64,000 bases of DNA. Source: Aestuariibacter sp. GS-14. Lineage in GTDB: Bacteria; Pseudomonadota; Gammaproteobacteria; Enterobacterales; Alteromonadaceae. The stretch spans positions 186,001-250,000 of the forward strand of contig NZ_VHIP01000005.1 in NCBI RefSeq assembly GCF_006494365.1, written 5' to 3'. Under the pieces are notes generated by a model. The model made no database searches, was not told the DNA's origin, and was given only the letters and a program-made list of their open reading frames with translations. Shown piece by piece: positions 18,428 through 26,588 of this stretch; the stretch's first letter is position 1, and each line of letters starts with the position of its first letter. A program made the translations under genes and the position numbers.

Positions 18428-19135
18428 TTAGCCCTCTCGCTTCGCGTTGCGGCCTTTCTTCTTAGGTTGAGCGGCAGGAGCTGCTGCTTCTTGAGTTGTA
18501 GGTAAACCACCTAGAACTTCACCTTTGAAGATCCATACTTTAACGCCGATGATACCGTAAGTAGTTGACGCTTCAGAGGTTGCGTAATCGATGTCCGCAC
18601 GGAAAGTGTGCAGAGGTACGCGACCTTCACGGTACCATTCAGAACGTGCAATCTCTGCACCGCCCAAACGGCCGCTAACTTCAACTTTGATACCTTTGGC
18701 GCCGAGACGCATTGCGTTTTGTACTGCGCGTTTCATAGCACGACGGAACATAACACGACGTTCCAGCTGGCTGGAAATGCTGTCAGCTACTAGCTGTGCA
18801 TCCAACTCAGGCTTACGTACTTCTGCAATGTTAATCTGAGCAGGCACACCGGCCAGCTTAGACACATAGTTACGCAGCTTTTCTACGTCTTCACCTTTCT
18901 TACCGATTACTACGCCTGGACGAGCAGTGTGAATAGTCACACGAATGCTCTTAGCAGGACGCTCGATCACGATCTTAGACAGTGAAGCGTTTTTCAGTTG
19001 TTTAGTCAGATACTGACGTACCTGATGATCATTAAACAGGTTATTTGCATAGTCTGCAGTATTAGCGTACCAGGTAGAAGTCCATGGTTTGCTGATACCC
19101 AGGCGTATGCCATTAGGATGTACCTTCTGTCCCAT
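18428..19135 (-). CDS. rpsC: 30S ribosomal protein S3
   Basis: 235-residue S3 at the mRNA entry channel. It has an N-terminal [14 protein letters not shown], the KH domain with [11 protein letters not shown], and a C-terminal S3 domain ([31 protein letters not shown]). The tail ([19 protein letters not shown]) is Ala/Lys-rich, as usual for the genus group. Confidence 0.98.
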   Translation of the reverse strand: MGQKVHPNGIRLGISKPWTSTWYANTADYANNLFNDHQVRQYLTKQLKNASLSKIVIERPAKSIRVTIHTARPGVVIGKKGEDVEKLRNYVSKLAGVPAQINIAEVRKPELDAQLVADSISSQLERRVMFRRAMKRAVQNAMRLGAKGIKVEVSGRLGGAEIARSEWYREGRVPLHTFRADIDYATSEASTTYGIIGVKVWIFKGEVLGGLPTTQEAAAPAAQPKKKGRNAKREG

Positions 19136-19144
19136 TATCTACTC

Positions 19145-19477
19145 CTAGTTATCCGCTACAACCACGGTGATGTGACTGCTACGCTTAAAGATACGATCAG
19201 CACGGCCTTTGGCACGTGGCTTGATACGTTTCATCGTTGGACCTTCATCAACGAAGATCTTAGCGACGCGCAATTCATCAATGTCTGCGCCTTCGTTATG
19301 CTCTGCGTTGGCGATGGCTGATTCTAATACTTTCTTAATCAGCGCAGCGCTTTTCTTCGGGCTGTACGTTAAAAGCTCAAGCGCTTTTTCAACGTGCAAT
19401 CCGCGAACTTGATCCGCAACCAAGCGTGCTTTTTGAGCCGACGTGCGGGCAAAGCGATGTTTAGCTAATGCTTCCAT
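19145..19477 (-). CDS. rplV: 50S ribosomal protein L22
   Basis: 110-residue L22 whose extended loop lines the nascent-peptide tunnel. Family features are [42 protein letters not shown] and the loop [15 protein letters not shown]. The macrolide-relevant loop appears intact. Confidence 0.98.
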   Translation of the reverse strand: MEALAKHRFARTSAQKARLVADQVRGLHVEKALELLTYSPKKSAALIKKVLESAIANAEHNEGADIDELRVAKIFVDEGPTMKRIKPRAKGRADRIFKRSSHITVVVADN

Positions 19478-19487
19478 TTCCTACCCC

Positions 19488-19763
19488 TTAACGTTTAGCT
19501 TTCTTATCCGCGACATGGCCGCGGTAAGTACGCGTTGGCGCAAATTCGCCCAACTTGTGGCCGACCATTTCGTCACTTACGATGACAGGTACATGTTGGC
19601 GACCGTTATGGACCGCAATGGTCAACCCAATCATATCTGGGATGATCATCGAACGACGTGACCAAGTTTTAATTGGTTTACGGTCGTTCGCTTCCACTGC
19701 AGCCTCTACCTTCTTCAACAAGTGCAGGTCAATAAAAGGACCTTTCTTGAGAGAACGTGGCAT
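19488..19763 (-). CDS. rpsS: 30S ribosomal protein S19
   Basis: 91-residue S19 in the head of the 30S subunit, contacting S13 and the A-site finger. Canonical start [16 protein letters not shown] and the [16 protein letters not shown] block. No anomalies seen. Confidence 0.98.
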   Translation of the reverse strand: MPRSLKKGPFIDLHLLKKVEAAVEANDRKPIKTWSRRSMIIPDMIGLTIAVHNGRQHVPVIVSDEMVGHKLGEFAPTRTYRGHVADKKAKR

Positions 19764-19778
19764 GGTGAATCCTCGCTA

Positions 19779-20603
19779 TTACTTGTTACGACGACGTACG
19801 ATAAGCTTATCAGTACGCTTGTTGCTTCGGGTTTTCTTACCTTTAGTAGGAACACCCCAAGGAGTTACTGGGTGACGGCCACCAGAAGTACGACCTTCAC
19901 CACCACCGTGCGGGTGGTCTACCGGGTTCATGGCAACACCACGAACAGTAGGACGAACACCGCGCCAACGGCTGGCACCTGCTTTACCCAGTGAACGCAG
20001 CATATGCTCTGCATTGCCTACTTCACCAATGGTGGCGCGGCAATCAGACAATACTTTACGCATTTCGCCAGAACGCAGACGTAAAGTAACGTAGTTACCG
20101 TCGCGTGCCAGGATCTGAGCGTTAGCACCGGCAGAACGTGCAATTTGTGCACCTTTGCCAGGTTTCATTTCGATAGCGTGAACAACAGTACCTACTGGCA
20201 TGTTGCGCATAGGCATTGCGTTACCCGCTTTAATTGGTGCGTTTGAACCAGATTGAACGACGTCACCAGCCTGGATGCCTTTAGGCGCCAGGATGTACTT
20301 ACGCTCACCATCTGCATACAGTACCAGAGCAATGTTTGCAGAACGGTTAGGATCATATTCTAAACGCTCAACTTTCGCTGGAATGCCGTCTTTATTACGT
20401 TTGAAGTCAACCAAACGATAGTGATGCTTGTGACCACCACCGATGTGACGAACAGTAATACGACCATTGTTGTTACGGCCACCGTTTTTGCTGTTCTTTT
20501 CTAACAGAGGTGCATAAGGTGCACCTTTGTGCAGGTCAGGGTTAACTACCTGAACAACGTGACGACGACCGGCAGAAGTTGGCTTAGCTTTCAATAATGG
20601 CAT
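19779..20603 (-). CDS. rplB: 50S ribosomal protein L2
   Basis: 274-residue L2 needed for subunit association and the peptidyl-transferase centre. Conserved [17 protein letters not shown] early, and the C-terminal [18 protein letters not shown] block containing the near-universal His. Confidence 0.98.
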   Translation of the reverse strand: MPLLKAKPTSAGRRHVVQVVNPDLHKGAPYAPLLEKNSKNGGRNNNGRITVRHIGGGHKHHYRLVDFKRNKDGIPAKVERLEYDPNRSANIALVLYADGERKYILAPKGIQAGDVVQSGSNAPIKAGNAMPMRNMPVGTVVHAIEMKPGKGAQIARSAGANAQILARDGNYVTLRLRSGEMRKVLSDCRATIGEVGNAEHMLRSLGKAGASRWRGVRPTVRGVAMNPVDHPHGGGEGRTSGGRHPVTPWGVPTKGKKTRSNKRTDKLIVRRRNK

Positions 20604-20617
20604 TTCTAATCCCCTGC

Positions 20618-20917
20618 TTACTCAGCGCCACCGACAAAGTCGATGTCCTGACCTTCTTTAAGCACTACGTAGGCTTTTTTCCAGTCGCTGCGTTTACCGA
20701 AAGACATACCGTGACGCTTGGTTTTACCCTTAACGTTTACAGTACGAACACCTTCAACCTCAACTTCAAACAGTTTCTCAACTGCTGCTTTGATTTCAGC
20801 TTTGTTCGCGTCTTTAGCTACTTTGAATACTACAGTGTTGTTCGCTTCAGCAGCCATAGTAGACTTTTCTGAAACGTGAGGTGCACGAAGCACCTTCAGT
20901 AGACGTTCTTCGTTCAT
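20618..20917 (-). CDS. rplW: 50S ribosomal protein L23
   Basis: 99-residue L23 at the tunnel exit, the docking site for trigger factor. Start [19 protein letters not shown] and the basic segment [11 protein letters not shown] are typical. The start overlaps the rplD stop by 4 nt (ATGA-type coupling). Confidence 0.98.
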   Translation of the reverse strand: MNEERLLKVLRAPHVSEKSTMAAEANNTVVFKVAKDANKAEIKAAVEKLFEVEVEGVRTVNVKGKTKRHGMSFGKRSDWKKAYVVLKEGQDIDFVGGAE

Positions 20918-21519
20918 GCTAACGCCTCCTCAAGCTGTTTAACTGCTTCAGCAGTAATCAGCACTTTTTCAAACGCGATAAGGCTTACCGGGTCGATACC
21001 TGCAACGTCACGTACGTCAACTTTGTACAAGTTGCGCGCCGCCAGGAACAGGTTTTCTTCAACCTCTGGAGTCACGATTAATACATCGTTCAGTTCCAGT
21101 TCGTTAAGCTTAGCAAGCAGAGCTTTAGTCTTAGGTGTATCAACACCGAACTTCTCAACCACAACCAGACGGTCTTGGCGAACCAGTTCAGACAGGATGC
21201 TCTTGATCGCGCCGCGATACATTTTCTTGTTTACTTTTTGTTCGAAGCTACGAGGCTTAGCAGCAAATGCACGGCCACCGCCAACCCAAATCGGGCTACG
21301 GATTGTACCAGCACGAGCACGGCCAGTACCTTTTTGACGCCATGGCTTCTTACCACCACCGCTTACTTCTGCACGTGTCTTCTGCGCTTTAGAACCCTGA
21401 CGAGCAGCGTTACCATAAGCAACAACTACCTGGTGTACCAGGGCTTCGTTGAATTCACGTCCAAAGGTCGCTTCGGATACTTCAAGAGCGCTTTGCGCGT
21501 CTTTCAATGTTAATTCCAT
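20914..21519 (-). CDS. rplD: 50S ribosomal protein L4 (probable autogenous repressor of the S10 operon)
   Basis: 201-residue L4, tunnel-lining 50S protein. In E. coli it also binds the S10 leader to trigger premature termination and block translation. The extended loop ([20 protein letters not shown]) and the start [20 protein letters not shown] are classical. A matching attenuator hairpin precedes rpsJ (22531-22575), so autoregulation is likely conserved. Confidence 0.98.
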   Translation of the reverse strand: MELTLKDAQSALEVSEATFGREFNEALVHQVVVAYGNAARQGSKAQKTRAEVSGGGKKPWRQKGTGRARAGTIRSPIWVGGGRAFAAKPRSFEQKVNKKMYRGAIKSILSELVRQDRLVVVEKFGVDTPKTKALLAKLNELELNDVLIVTPEVEENLFLAARNLYKVDVRDVAGIDPVSLIAFEKVLITAEAVKQLEEALA

Positions 21520-21537
21520 CAGTTCAACTCCCAGACG

Positions 21538-22176
21538 TTACGCTTTAACAGCTGGCTTAACGATCACGTCGCCGCCAGTTGCGCCAGGTACGGCACCTTT
21601 AACCAGTAACAGGTTGTTCTCTACGTCTACACGTACAACTTCCAAAGACTGAGTAGTCACTTGCTTGTTACCAAGCTGACCAGCCATTTTCTTGCCTTTG
21701 AATACTTTACCTGGAGTTTGGTTCTGACCAATTGAACCAGGTGCACGGTGAGACAAAGAGTTACCGTGTGTATTACGTTGAGAATTAAAATTCCAACGCT
21801 TAATAGCACCAGCAAAACCTTTACCTTTAGACGTACCAGTTACGTCAATTCTTTTGGTGTCATTGAAAATTTCTACAGTGATTTCACTGCCAACTTCAAT
21901 GTCTGCACCTTCGTTATCTTCCAGGCGGAATTCCCAAAGACCACGACCAGCTTCAACGCCAGCTTTTGCAAAGTGACCTGCAGCAGCTTTGTTTACGCGG
22001 TTCGCTTTTTTGGTGCCTGCAGTAACTTGCAGTGCGCGATAACCGTCGGTTTCTTCAGTGCGTAACTGAGTAACACGGTTTGGGGTCGCTTCAATAACAG
22101 TCACAGGGATCGACGTGCCATCTTCAGTGAAGATGCGAGTCATACCCACTTTACGACCGATTAGACCAATCGCCAT
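21538..22176 (-). CDS. rplC: 50S ribosomal protein L3
   Basis: 212-residue L3, an early assembly protein near the peptidyl-transferase centre. Start [20 protein letters not shown]. The loop region contains [21 protein letters not shown], with the conserved Gln that PrmB methylates in enterobacteria. Confidence 0.98.
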   Translation of the reverse strand: MAIGLIGRKVGMTRIFTEDGTSIPVTVIEATPNRVTQLRTEETDGYRALQVTAGTKKANRVNKAAAGHFAKAGVEAGRGLWEFRLEDNEGADIEVGSEITVEIFNDTKRIDVTGTSKGKGFAGAIKRWNFNSQRNTHGNSLSHRAPGSIGQNQTPGKVFKGKKMAGQLGNKQVTTQSLEVVRVDVENNLLLVKGAVPGATGGDVIVKPAVKA

Positions 22177-22194
22177 TGTTATAACCCTCTTCTA

Positions 22195-22509
<315 letters not shown>

Positions 22510-22530
22510 TTAAGCTCCAATCGAAAGAAC

Positions 22531-22575
22531 AAAAAAATCATCTTCTCACTCCCCTTCGTACGGGATGAAAAGATG
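22531..22575 (-). promoter_or_regulatory. S10 leader attenuator hairpin (L4-responsive type)
   Basis: In the transcript CATCTTTTCA-TCCC and GGGG-TGAGAAGATG form a long stem around a GTACGA-type loop, followed at once by ATTTTTTTG. This is the position and form of the terminal hairpin of gammaproteobacterial S10 leaders, where L4 stimulates termination. It lies 25 nt before rpsJ. A second, smaller hairpin (GATTCC/GGAATC) lies upstream near 22590-22610. L4 binding is inferred from the known mechanism. Confidence 0.75.
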
Positions 22576-22733
22576 TGCTTATAAACCAGTGATTCCCAAT
22601 CGGAATCTTGTTCTTTGTTTCTGACACACCCGCGACATCGACAAGATGCTGCTTTGGCGTCCACCCTAAAAGCAGTGTGGCAGCGGCCGAAACCATGTCA
22701 TCTATAAAGGATATAGGAGACAAGTGGGCGCGA

Positions 22734-22761
22734 ATTATACAGATTAACAAAACCAATGCAA
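22734..22761 (-). promoter_or_regulatory. Sigma-70 promoter of the S10 operon
   Basis: Minus strand: -35 TTGCAT (22756-22761), 16-nt spacer, perfect -10 TATAAT (22734-22739), then a GC-rich discriminator (TCGCGCCC), the hallmark of stringently controlled ribosomal promoters. Predicted start near 22727 gives a leader of about 220 nt. Confidence 0.85.
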
Positions 22762-22907
22762 CTGCTGATTGCGATTTAACCCTAGTTTTTTACCGGGTCT
22801 GGTTTCTGCCTGCTGCGCTGCACTCAAACTGTACCTTAGTACATTACTTTGTCAGCAAGGTTGCTTTACGGTTAGCACAGCACGGTTACTTAAATAAGGA
22901 AAAATCC

Positions 22908-23111
22908 ATGAAGATGTCTGAAAGCGACAAGCGCAAACTCGACCTGTTTATAAAGACTATGTTTGTTTGCGCTGTAGGTGGAGGTATGTTGAATATCGTT
23001 TACTCTCAGTTTGTATACGATGTGTCAATTCTAGAGAACCCTATTACCAATACGATCTTACTTTTCATGGTACTGGGTAAAATGTTAGCCAGTGATAATA
23101 CTGACCAATAA
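22908..23111 (+). CDS. Small membrane protein (67 aa), possible immunity or accessory protein of the GG-peptide cassette
   Basis: The open frame extends upstream to 22608, but the true start is probably ATG 22908, which has AAGGAAAA 5-6 nt upstream. The 67-residue product has a basic N-terminus (SDKRKLDLF) followed by two hydrophobic segments, about residues 13-36 and 47-61. It carries no signal peptidase site or GG leader, despite a GGG in the first segment. It lies 93 nt upstream of the first GG-leader peptide gene on the same strand. Small two-helix membrane proteins are typical bacteriocin immunity proteins, but the function is inference. Confidence 0.6.
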   Translation: MKMSESDKRKLDLFIKTMFVCAVGGGMLNIVYSQFVYDVSILENPITNTILLFMVLGKMLASDNTDQ

Positions 23112-23204
23112 ACATTCATTCGTTCAGTTTCTGAATACTTATTAATTTTCTAATCTGATTTTGCGCAAAATTTGCGTCAATTTAAAAACTAGAAGGAAAT
23201 TATT

Positions 23205-23384
23205 ATGTATGAACTAACAAATGAACAGATGAACGAGATTGGTGGCGCTGGATTCTCAGAATTTATTAATGAACTATTTTATGACGTTGGTTACGGTGTC
23301 GGTTATGCCGCAGGTTATTTTTACAACAATGTCATGATAAGTAATGGCGTGATTGATGACTTTGCCAATACACTCGGAGAATAG
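23205..23384 (+). CDS. GG-leader peptide 1 (59 aa), bacteriocin/microcin-like precursor
   Basis: Hidden small gene with a good SD (AAGGAA, 7-8 nt before ATG). The leader MYELTNEQMNEIGGA aligns position by position with class II microcin/bacteriocin leaders if processing is after Gly-Ala: Leu4 at -12, Met9 at -7, Ile12 at -4 and Gly14 at -2. Cleavage after the Gly-Gly pair itself would put charged residues at the hydrophobic positions. The predicted 44-residue mature peptide starts GFSEFINELFYD, has a glycine/aromatic core with a GxxxG motif (GYAAG), no Cys, Lys or Arg, and at least six acidic residues. Three bases separate its stop from the next peptide gene. Export would need a peptidase-containing ABC transporter elsewhere. 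Confidence 0.75.
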   Translation: MYELTNEQMNEIGGAGFSEFINELFYDVGYGVGYAAGYFYNNVMISNGVIDDFANTLGE

Positions 23385-23387
23385 TCT

Positions 23388-23567
23388 ATGACCAACGATA
23401 CTAAAATTTTACTTAATGACTCGGAACTAGAATTAGTTTCAGGTGGATCGCTTAGTTCTTTTGTCGGCGTTACAGGCTATATAGGCACATATATTATGAT
23501 GGTTACCTGGGCAGAAAATTTTGGCGCAGGACTTGGTAATGGTTTTTATGATGGATTGCATCAATAA
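23388..23567 (+). CDS. GG-leader peptide 2 (59 aa), partner of peptide 1
   Basis: Second hidden gene, starting 3 nt after the first one stops; a GGAGA inside the end of gene 1 can serve as SD. The leader runs to residue 20 and fits the double-glycine consensus exactly: Leu9 (-12), Leu14 (-7), Val17 (-4), Gly19-Gly20. The predicted 39-residue mature part starts SLSSFVGVTGYIG, holds one hydrophobic stretch (YIGTYIMMVTW) and a GAGLG GxxxG motif. It also lacks Cys, Lys and Arg. Tandem short precursors with GG leaders and GxxxG motifs are the architecture of class IIb two-peptide bacteriocins; the anionic composition is not typical. A regulatory or signalling role is an alternative. Confidence 0.75.
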   Translation: MTNDTKILLNDSELELVSGGSLSSFVGVTGYIGTYIMMVTWAENFGAGLGNGFYDGLHQ

Positions 23568-23624
23568 ACTGCCGAATTTGCTTTGAACTAACGTTTGAAC
23601 AAATATTAATTACTCCTATTTTAT

Positions 23625-23643
23625 GCCGGATACTTTCTCCGGC
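23625..23643 (+). terminator. Hairpin after the GG-peptide pair
   Basis: GCCGGA/TCCGGC stem with a 7-nt loop, followed by TTCATAACTCTTCTT. A weak terminator or processing hairpin that may reduce read-through into the downstream 75-aa gene. Confidence 0.45.
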
Positions 23644-23680
23644 TTCATAACTCTTCTTAAGTTAATTTAAGAGAAATTCT

Positions 23681-23908
23681 GTGATAGCAAATAGCTTTTT
23701 GATGCATATGCCTCGGATATACTGCTGGCTTGGGTCTACAGTAGCATGCTGGCTACTCTGGCTCAGCGCCTCACTCATTACCTTTGCGAGTAGCCATACT
23801 GCAGATTGGTCTGCGCCCGGAAGTGCGCTGTTGTTGATAGCGCCGATCCCCATGCTGTTTACCAGCATTCGTATTTACCGCAAGTATGCAGCAAACACCA
23901 AGCGTTAA
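23681..23908 (+). CDS. Small membrane protein (75 aa), candidate immunity protein
   Basis: Starts at GTG 23681 with AAGAGA upstream (ATG 23702 or 23708 are alternatives). Two hydrophobic helices, about residues 14-36 and 46-63, are joined by a short polar loop (SSHTADWSAPG) and followed by a basic tail RIYRKYAANTKR, predicting both ends in the cytoplasm. No family recognised. It follows the twin GG-peptide genes on the same strand and its stop overlaps the stop of the convergent thioesterase gene by 4 nt. Immunity is a guess from size, topology and position; it could equally be an unrelated conserved small membrane protein. Confidence 0.6.
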   Translation: MIANSFLMHMPRIYCWLGSTVACWLLWLSASLITFASSHTADWSAPGSALLLIAPIPMLFTSIRIYRKYAANTKR

Positions 23909-24387
23909 TCGGCATCCAGATACGTGGTCATTTCCTCGTGAATGCTGTTGCGCATTTCCATCAGCTTAATGGCCGATTCGCGCTGTCGTCTGTCCTGCTC
24001 GGTTAGAGGTTCCCACTCTGGTACCAGAGCAGGTTTGCCGTTTTCGTCCATGGCCACCATTACGGCAATGCAATGGGTGCATAATTCGCGCTCTGCGTTC
24101 TTCGGATCGCCGGCCCGAACATGTATACGTAAATGCATAGAGGTTCGGCCGGTATAAATTACTTTGGCGTCTACTTCTACCATACTGCCAACCAGAATGG
24201 GTTTAACAAAGTGCATACCGCCTACATACGCGGTAATGCAATACCTGCCGCTCCATCCCGCAGCGCAGCCATAAGCACACAGGTCAATCCATTTCATTAC
24301 CGCACCACCGTGAACTTTGCCTCCAAAGTTCACATCGGCAGGCTCCGCTAAAAATCGCAGCGTTAACGAACGTTCAGTTCCTGGCAT
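23905..24387 (-). CDS. Acyl-CoA thioesterase, hotdog fold (YciA-like)
   Basis: 160-residue hotdog-domain hydrolase that cleaves acyl-CoA to free acid and CoA. The first half carries NFGGKVHGGAVMKWIDLCAY, the GG-x-MKWID pattern with the catalytic Asp typical of YciA/BACH-type thioesterases. It continues VGGMHFVKPILVGSMVEVDAKV and TSMHLRIHVRAGDP. Chain-length preference cannot be predicted. Monocistronic and convergent with the 75-aa membrane protein gene. Confidence 0.88.
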   Translation of the reverse strand: MPGTERSLTLRFLAEPADVNFGGKVHGGAVMKWIDLCAYGCAAGWSGRYCITAYVGGMHFVKPILVGSMVEVDAKVIYTGRTSMHLRIHVRAGDPKNAERELCTHCIAVMVAMDENGKPALVPEWEPLTEQDRRQRESAIKLMEMRNSIHEEMTTYLDAD

Positions 24388-24498
24388 AGGTAGGGTCCCG
24401 TATTTTTATTGTGGTTATCAGCCTGCAATGCAACAGACTTTATTTGTCTATTCAAAGTACTGTACATTGAAGCGTATTACAATTCAGGATGTTATTGT

Positions 24499-26259
24499 AT
24501 GGATACATCACGCTACCCCACTCTGCTTATGTTGTTGGTTGCCCTGGTTCAGGGCTTCTGTTTGTTAATCCTGCACGAATCAATCGAATTTGAATTCTGG
24601 CCGGCAACGTCGCCGAGCTGGCTCTATACCTTATATGCGTTTGTATTAGTGTGCCCCACAATGTTTTTGCTGGCAGCGAATAATGCCAACACCCTTCGCT
24701 TAGGCACCGGTGCAGTAGGGTTTGCCTTGCTTTGTGCTGCACTGGCCTATTACACCGGCCTGCAAGTAATACCGCTACCTCATGCCGATGTTGAAGAACT
24801 GTTGTTCCCGTTTTGCTTTGCCATTAGCCTGCTCACGTTTAAAGCGCTGATGTACCTGCAAGTGTGGGCAGACGACGAGCCGCTGGACTACCCCAAGTTG
24901 TTCAGTTACTCCTGGCGAAACCTGTTAACCCTGGGGCTCGGGCTGGCGTTTACTCTGGTAACCTGGGGCGTGCTCATGCTTTGGGCAGGCTTGTTTAAGG
25001 TAATCAACATTGATTTCTTTTACGACCTGTTTACCGAAGAGTGGTTTTATTATCCCATACTCACTATGGCCCTTGCCTTTGGCATCATCTTAATCCGCAG
25101 CCTTACTGTTATTGTGGATACCATCAAGCGACTTCAGCAAGTGTTACTCAAATACCTGCTGGTATTGCTGATTTTTGTGTCGCTGCTCTTTTTAGTCACC
25201 CTGCCGTTTACTGGCCTGGAACCCATTTGGGAAAATGGCCCTGGCAGCTATTTAATGCTGTGGATGCAAGCCTGTATTCTGTTTGCGTTAAACAGTGTTT
25301 ACCAGAGCAATGCTAACGAACGCCCCTATGCGCTGCCGGTTCACCGATTTATCTATGGTGGCATTGCACTTCTGCCGTGTTACAGCGCCCTGGTATTTTA
25401 TGGATTGGCATTGCGCATAGAACAGTATGGTTGGTCGGTGAGTCGTTTCTGGGGAATCATTGTGTGGGCTCTGTTGGCCTTGTTCTCCATTGGCTACGTG
25501 CTTGCCATAGTGCGTAAACGCGATGCGTGGATTGCCACCCTGGGCAAAGTGAATGTAGGTATGGGTGTTGTACTTATGCTTACACTCGTTGCGGTAAACA
25601 GCCCTTTGCTAGACCTGCGAAAGCGCACGGTTAATGACCAGTTGAACCGCATCGCTGAAGGTAAAATCGCAATCGATGACATCGACATTCAGTATTTTGA
25701 GCGCCACCTGGCAAAGCCCGGATTTGACGCCATCGAAAAGTGGAAGACAACTTACCGCGATACTCACCCTGAATTTGTGATGCGCCTCAATCAGCTGTAT
25801 ATGAATTGGGATGAGATAAACAGTGAAAATGATAAAACACTACTCATGAGTAACGTTAAGTGCATACGCGATTGTGCTGCTCCCAGTGAATTACTCGAAC
25901 AGATTTATATTGATTTGAGCGCTAACCGTTGGGTCATGAGAGATATAAAACATCTGTACTTACTGCAGGTTGACCCCAATGAAGACGGCGAAACCGAGTA
26001 CCTGCTTATTCAGGAAACTGTGTATGGCGGAACAACCTTTTATTTGTATGCCTGGCAACAGCAGTGGCAAAAGCTGATCGTAAACTCAGTAAATACCAAG
26101 GGTGACTCGCCAGAAGGTGACATACTTAAACTACTGGAAAACGCCACTGTGCTTTACGAAGCCCCGAAATATAAACACATCCGCATTGGCGACCTGATTA
26201 TTGGCACCCACCTGGATGACAACCACAGTCAGACTTCAAAACAAGCTGAGGAACAATAA
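24499..26259 (+). CDS. DUF4153 domain-containing membrane protein
   Basis: Polytopic inner-membrane protein of unknown function. Start taken at ATG 24499 (AGGA about 9 nt upstream, MDTSRYPTLLMLLVAL) rather than the frame opening at 24409, giving 586 residues. About ten hydrophobic segments cover residues 1-370. They include the family-like stretches YPKLFSYSWRNLLTLGLGLAF, LRSLTVIVDTIKRLQ in slightly variant form, LPFTGLEPIW, and NSVYQ. The last 200 residues are soluble and contain a strand-rich domain. Its stop codon abuts the left end of a MITE-like repeat. Family assignment from remembered motif order. Confidence 0.75.
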   Translation: MDTSRYPTLLMLLVALVQGFCLLILHESIEFEFWPATSPSWLYTLYAFVLVCPTMFLLAANNANTLRLGTGAVGFALLCAALAYYTGLQVIPLPHADVEELLFPFCFAISLLTFKALMYLQVWADDEPLDYPKLFSYSWRNLLTLGLGLAFTLVTWGVLMLWAGLFKVINIDFFYDLFTEEWFYYPILTMALAFGIILIRSLTVIVDTIKRLQQVLLKYLLVLLIFVSLLFLVTLPFTGLEPIWENGPGSYLMLWMQACILFALNSVYQSNANERPYALPVHRFIYGGIALLPCYSALVFYGLALRIEQYGWSVSRFWGIIVWALLALFSIGYVLAIVRKRDAWIATLGKVNVGMGVVLMLTLVAVNSPLLDLRKRTVNDQLNRIAEGKIAIDDIDIQYFERHLAKPGFDAIEKWKTTYRDTHPEFVMRLNQLYMNWDEINSENDKTLLMSNVKCIRDCAAPSELLEQIYIDLSANRWVMRDIKHLYLLQVDPNEDGETEYLLIQETVYGGTTFYLYAWQQQWQKLIVNSVNTKGDSPEGDILKLLENATVLYEAPKYKHIRIGDLIIGTHLDDNHSQTSKQAEEQ

Positions 26260-26562
26260 TACCAATTCACATAGAAGTTTACCTTCTCAGCAACCCCCTG
26301 AGGGTGAACTAGCAGGCTTTTTAGCTAGGCTTGATTGCACAGGTTTGGTGGTTCCAAATCAAGCAAGCGTAACAACGCTAAAAAGTCGGCCAGTTCGCCC
26401 TTAGGGAGTTGCCCAAAGGGAGTGGCCAAAACGACTTATATCTTTGTTGCGCCCTCTGGACATAGAATGACTATGCCTCAGAGTGCGCGTCGTGATCTAA
26501 GTCGTTTTCGACTAGCCCTCAGGGATCACTCTGAGAGAGCAAACTTCTATGCGAATTGGTAT
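26259..26562. mobile_element. MITE-like folded repeat element with terminal inverted repeats
   Basis: About 304 bp bounded by imperfect inverted repeats beginning ATACCAATTC(A/G)CATAGAAG and extending about 48 bases each. Between the ends lie two further long palindromes: 26301-26402 (arm GGCTTTTTAGC pairing GCTAAAAAGTC, and GCTTGATT pairing AATCAAGC) and 26428-26508 (AAAACGACTTA pairing TAAGTCGTTTT). The whole element can fold into a three-way junction. There is no transposase frame of its own. It begins at the last base of the DUF4153 stop codon and ends 26 nt before the diguanylate cyclase stop. The flanks are AT-rich (ATA/TA), so a short target duplication is possible but not provable. 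Confidence 0.8.
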
Positions 26563-26588
26563 ATATTACCGGCCGGTAAGTTGCCTGT

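Noticed and set aside
22608-22907. 100-codon N-terminal extension of the 67-aa membrane protein
   Set aside because: It would run through the S10 leader and promoter region, lacks protein-like composition, and a good SD precedes ATG 22908.
23161-23180. TTGCGCAAAATTTGCGTCAA upstream of peptide 1 as an operator
   Set aside because: Only an imperfect palindrome / direct repeat of TTTGCG; no matching second site seen, so not listed as a regulatory site.
23662-23868. Antisense 68-aa frame opposite the 75-aa membrane protein
   Set aside because: The plus frame has membrane-protein composition with a basic tail; the minus frame has no SD or recognisable feature.
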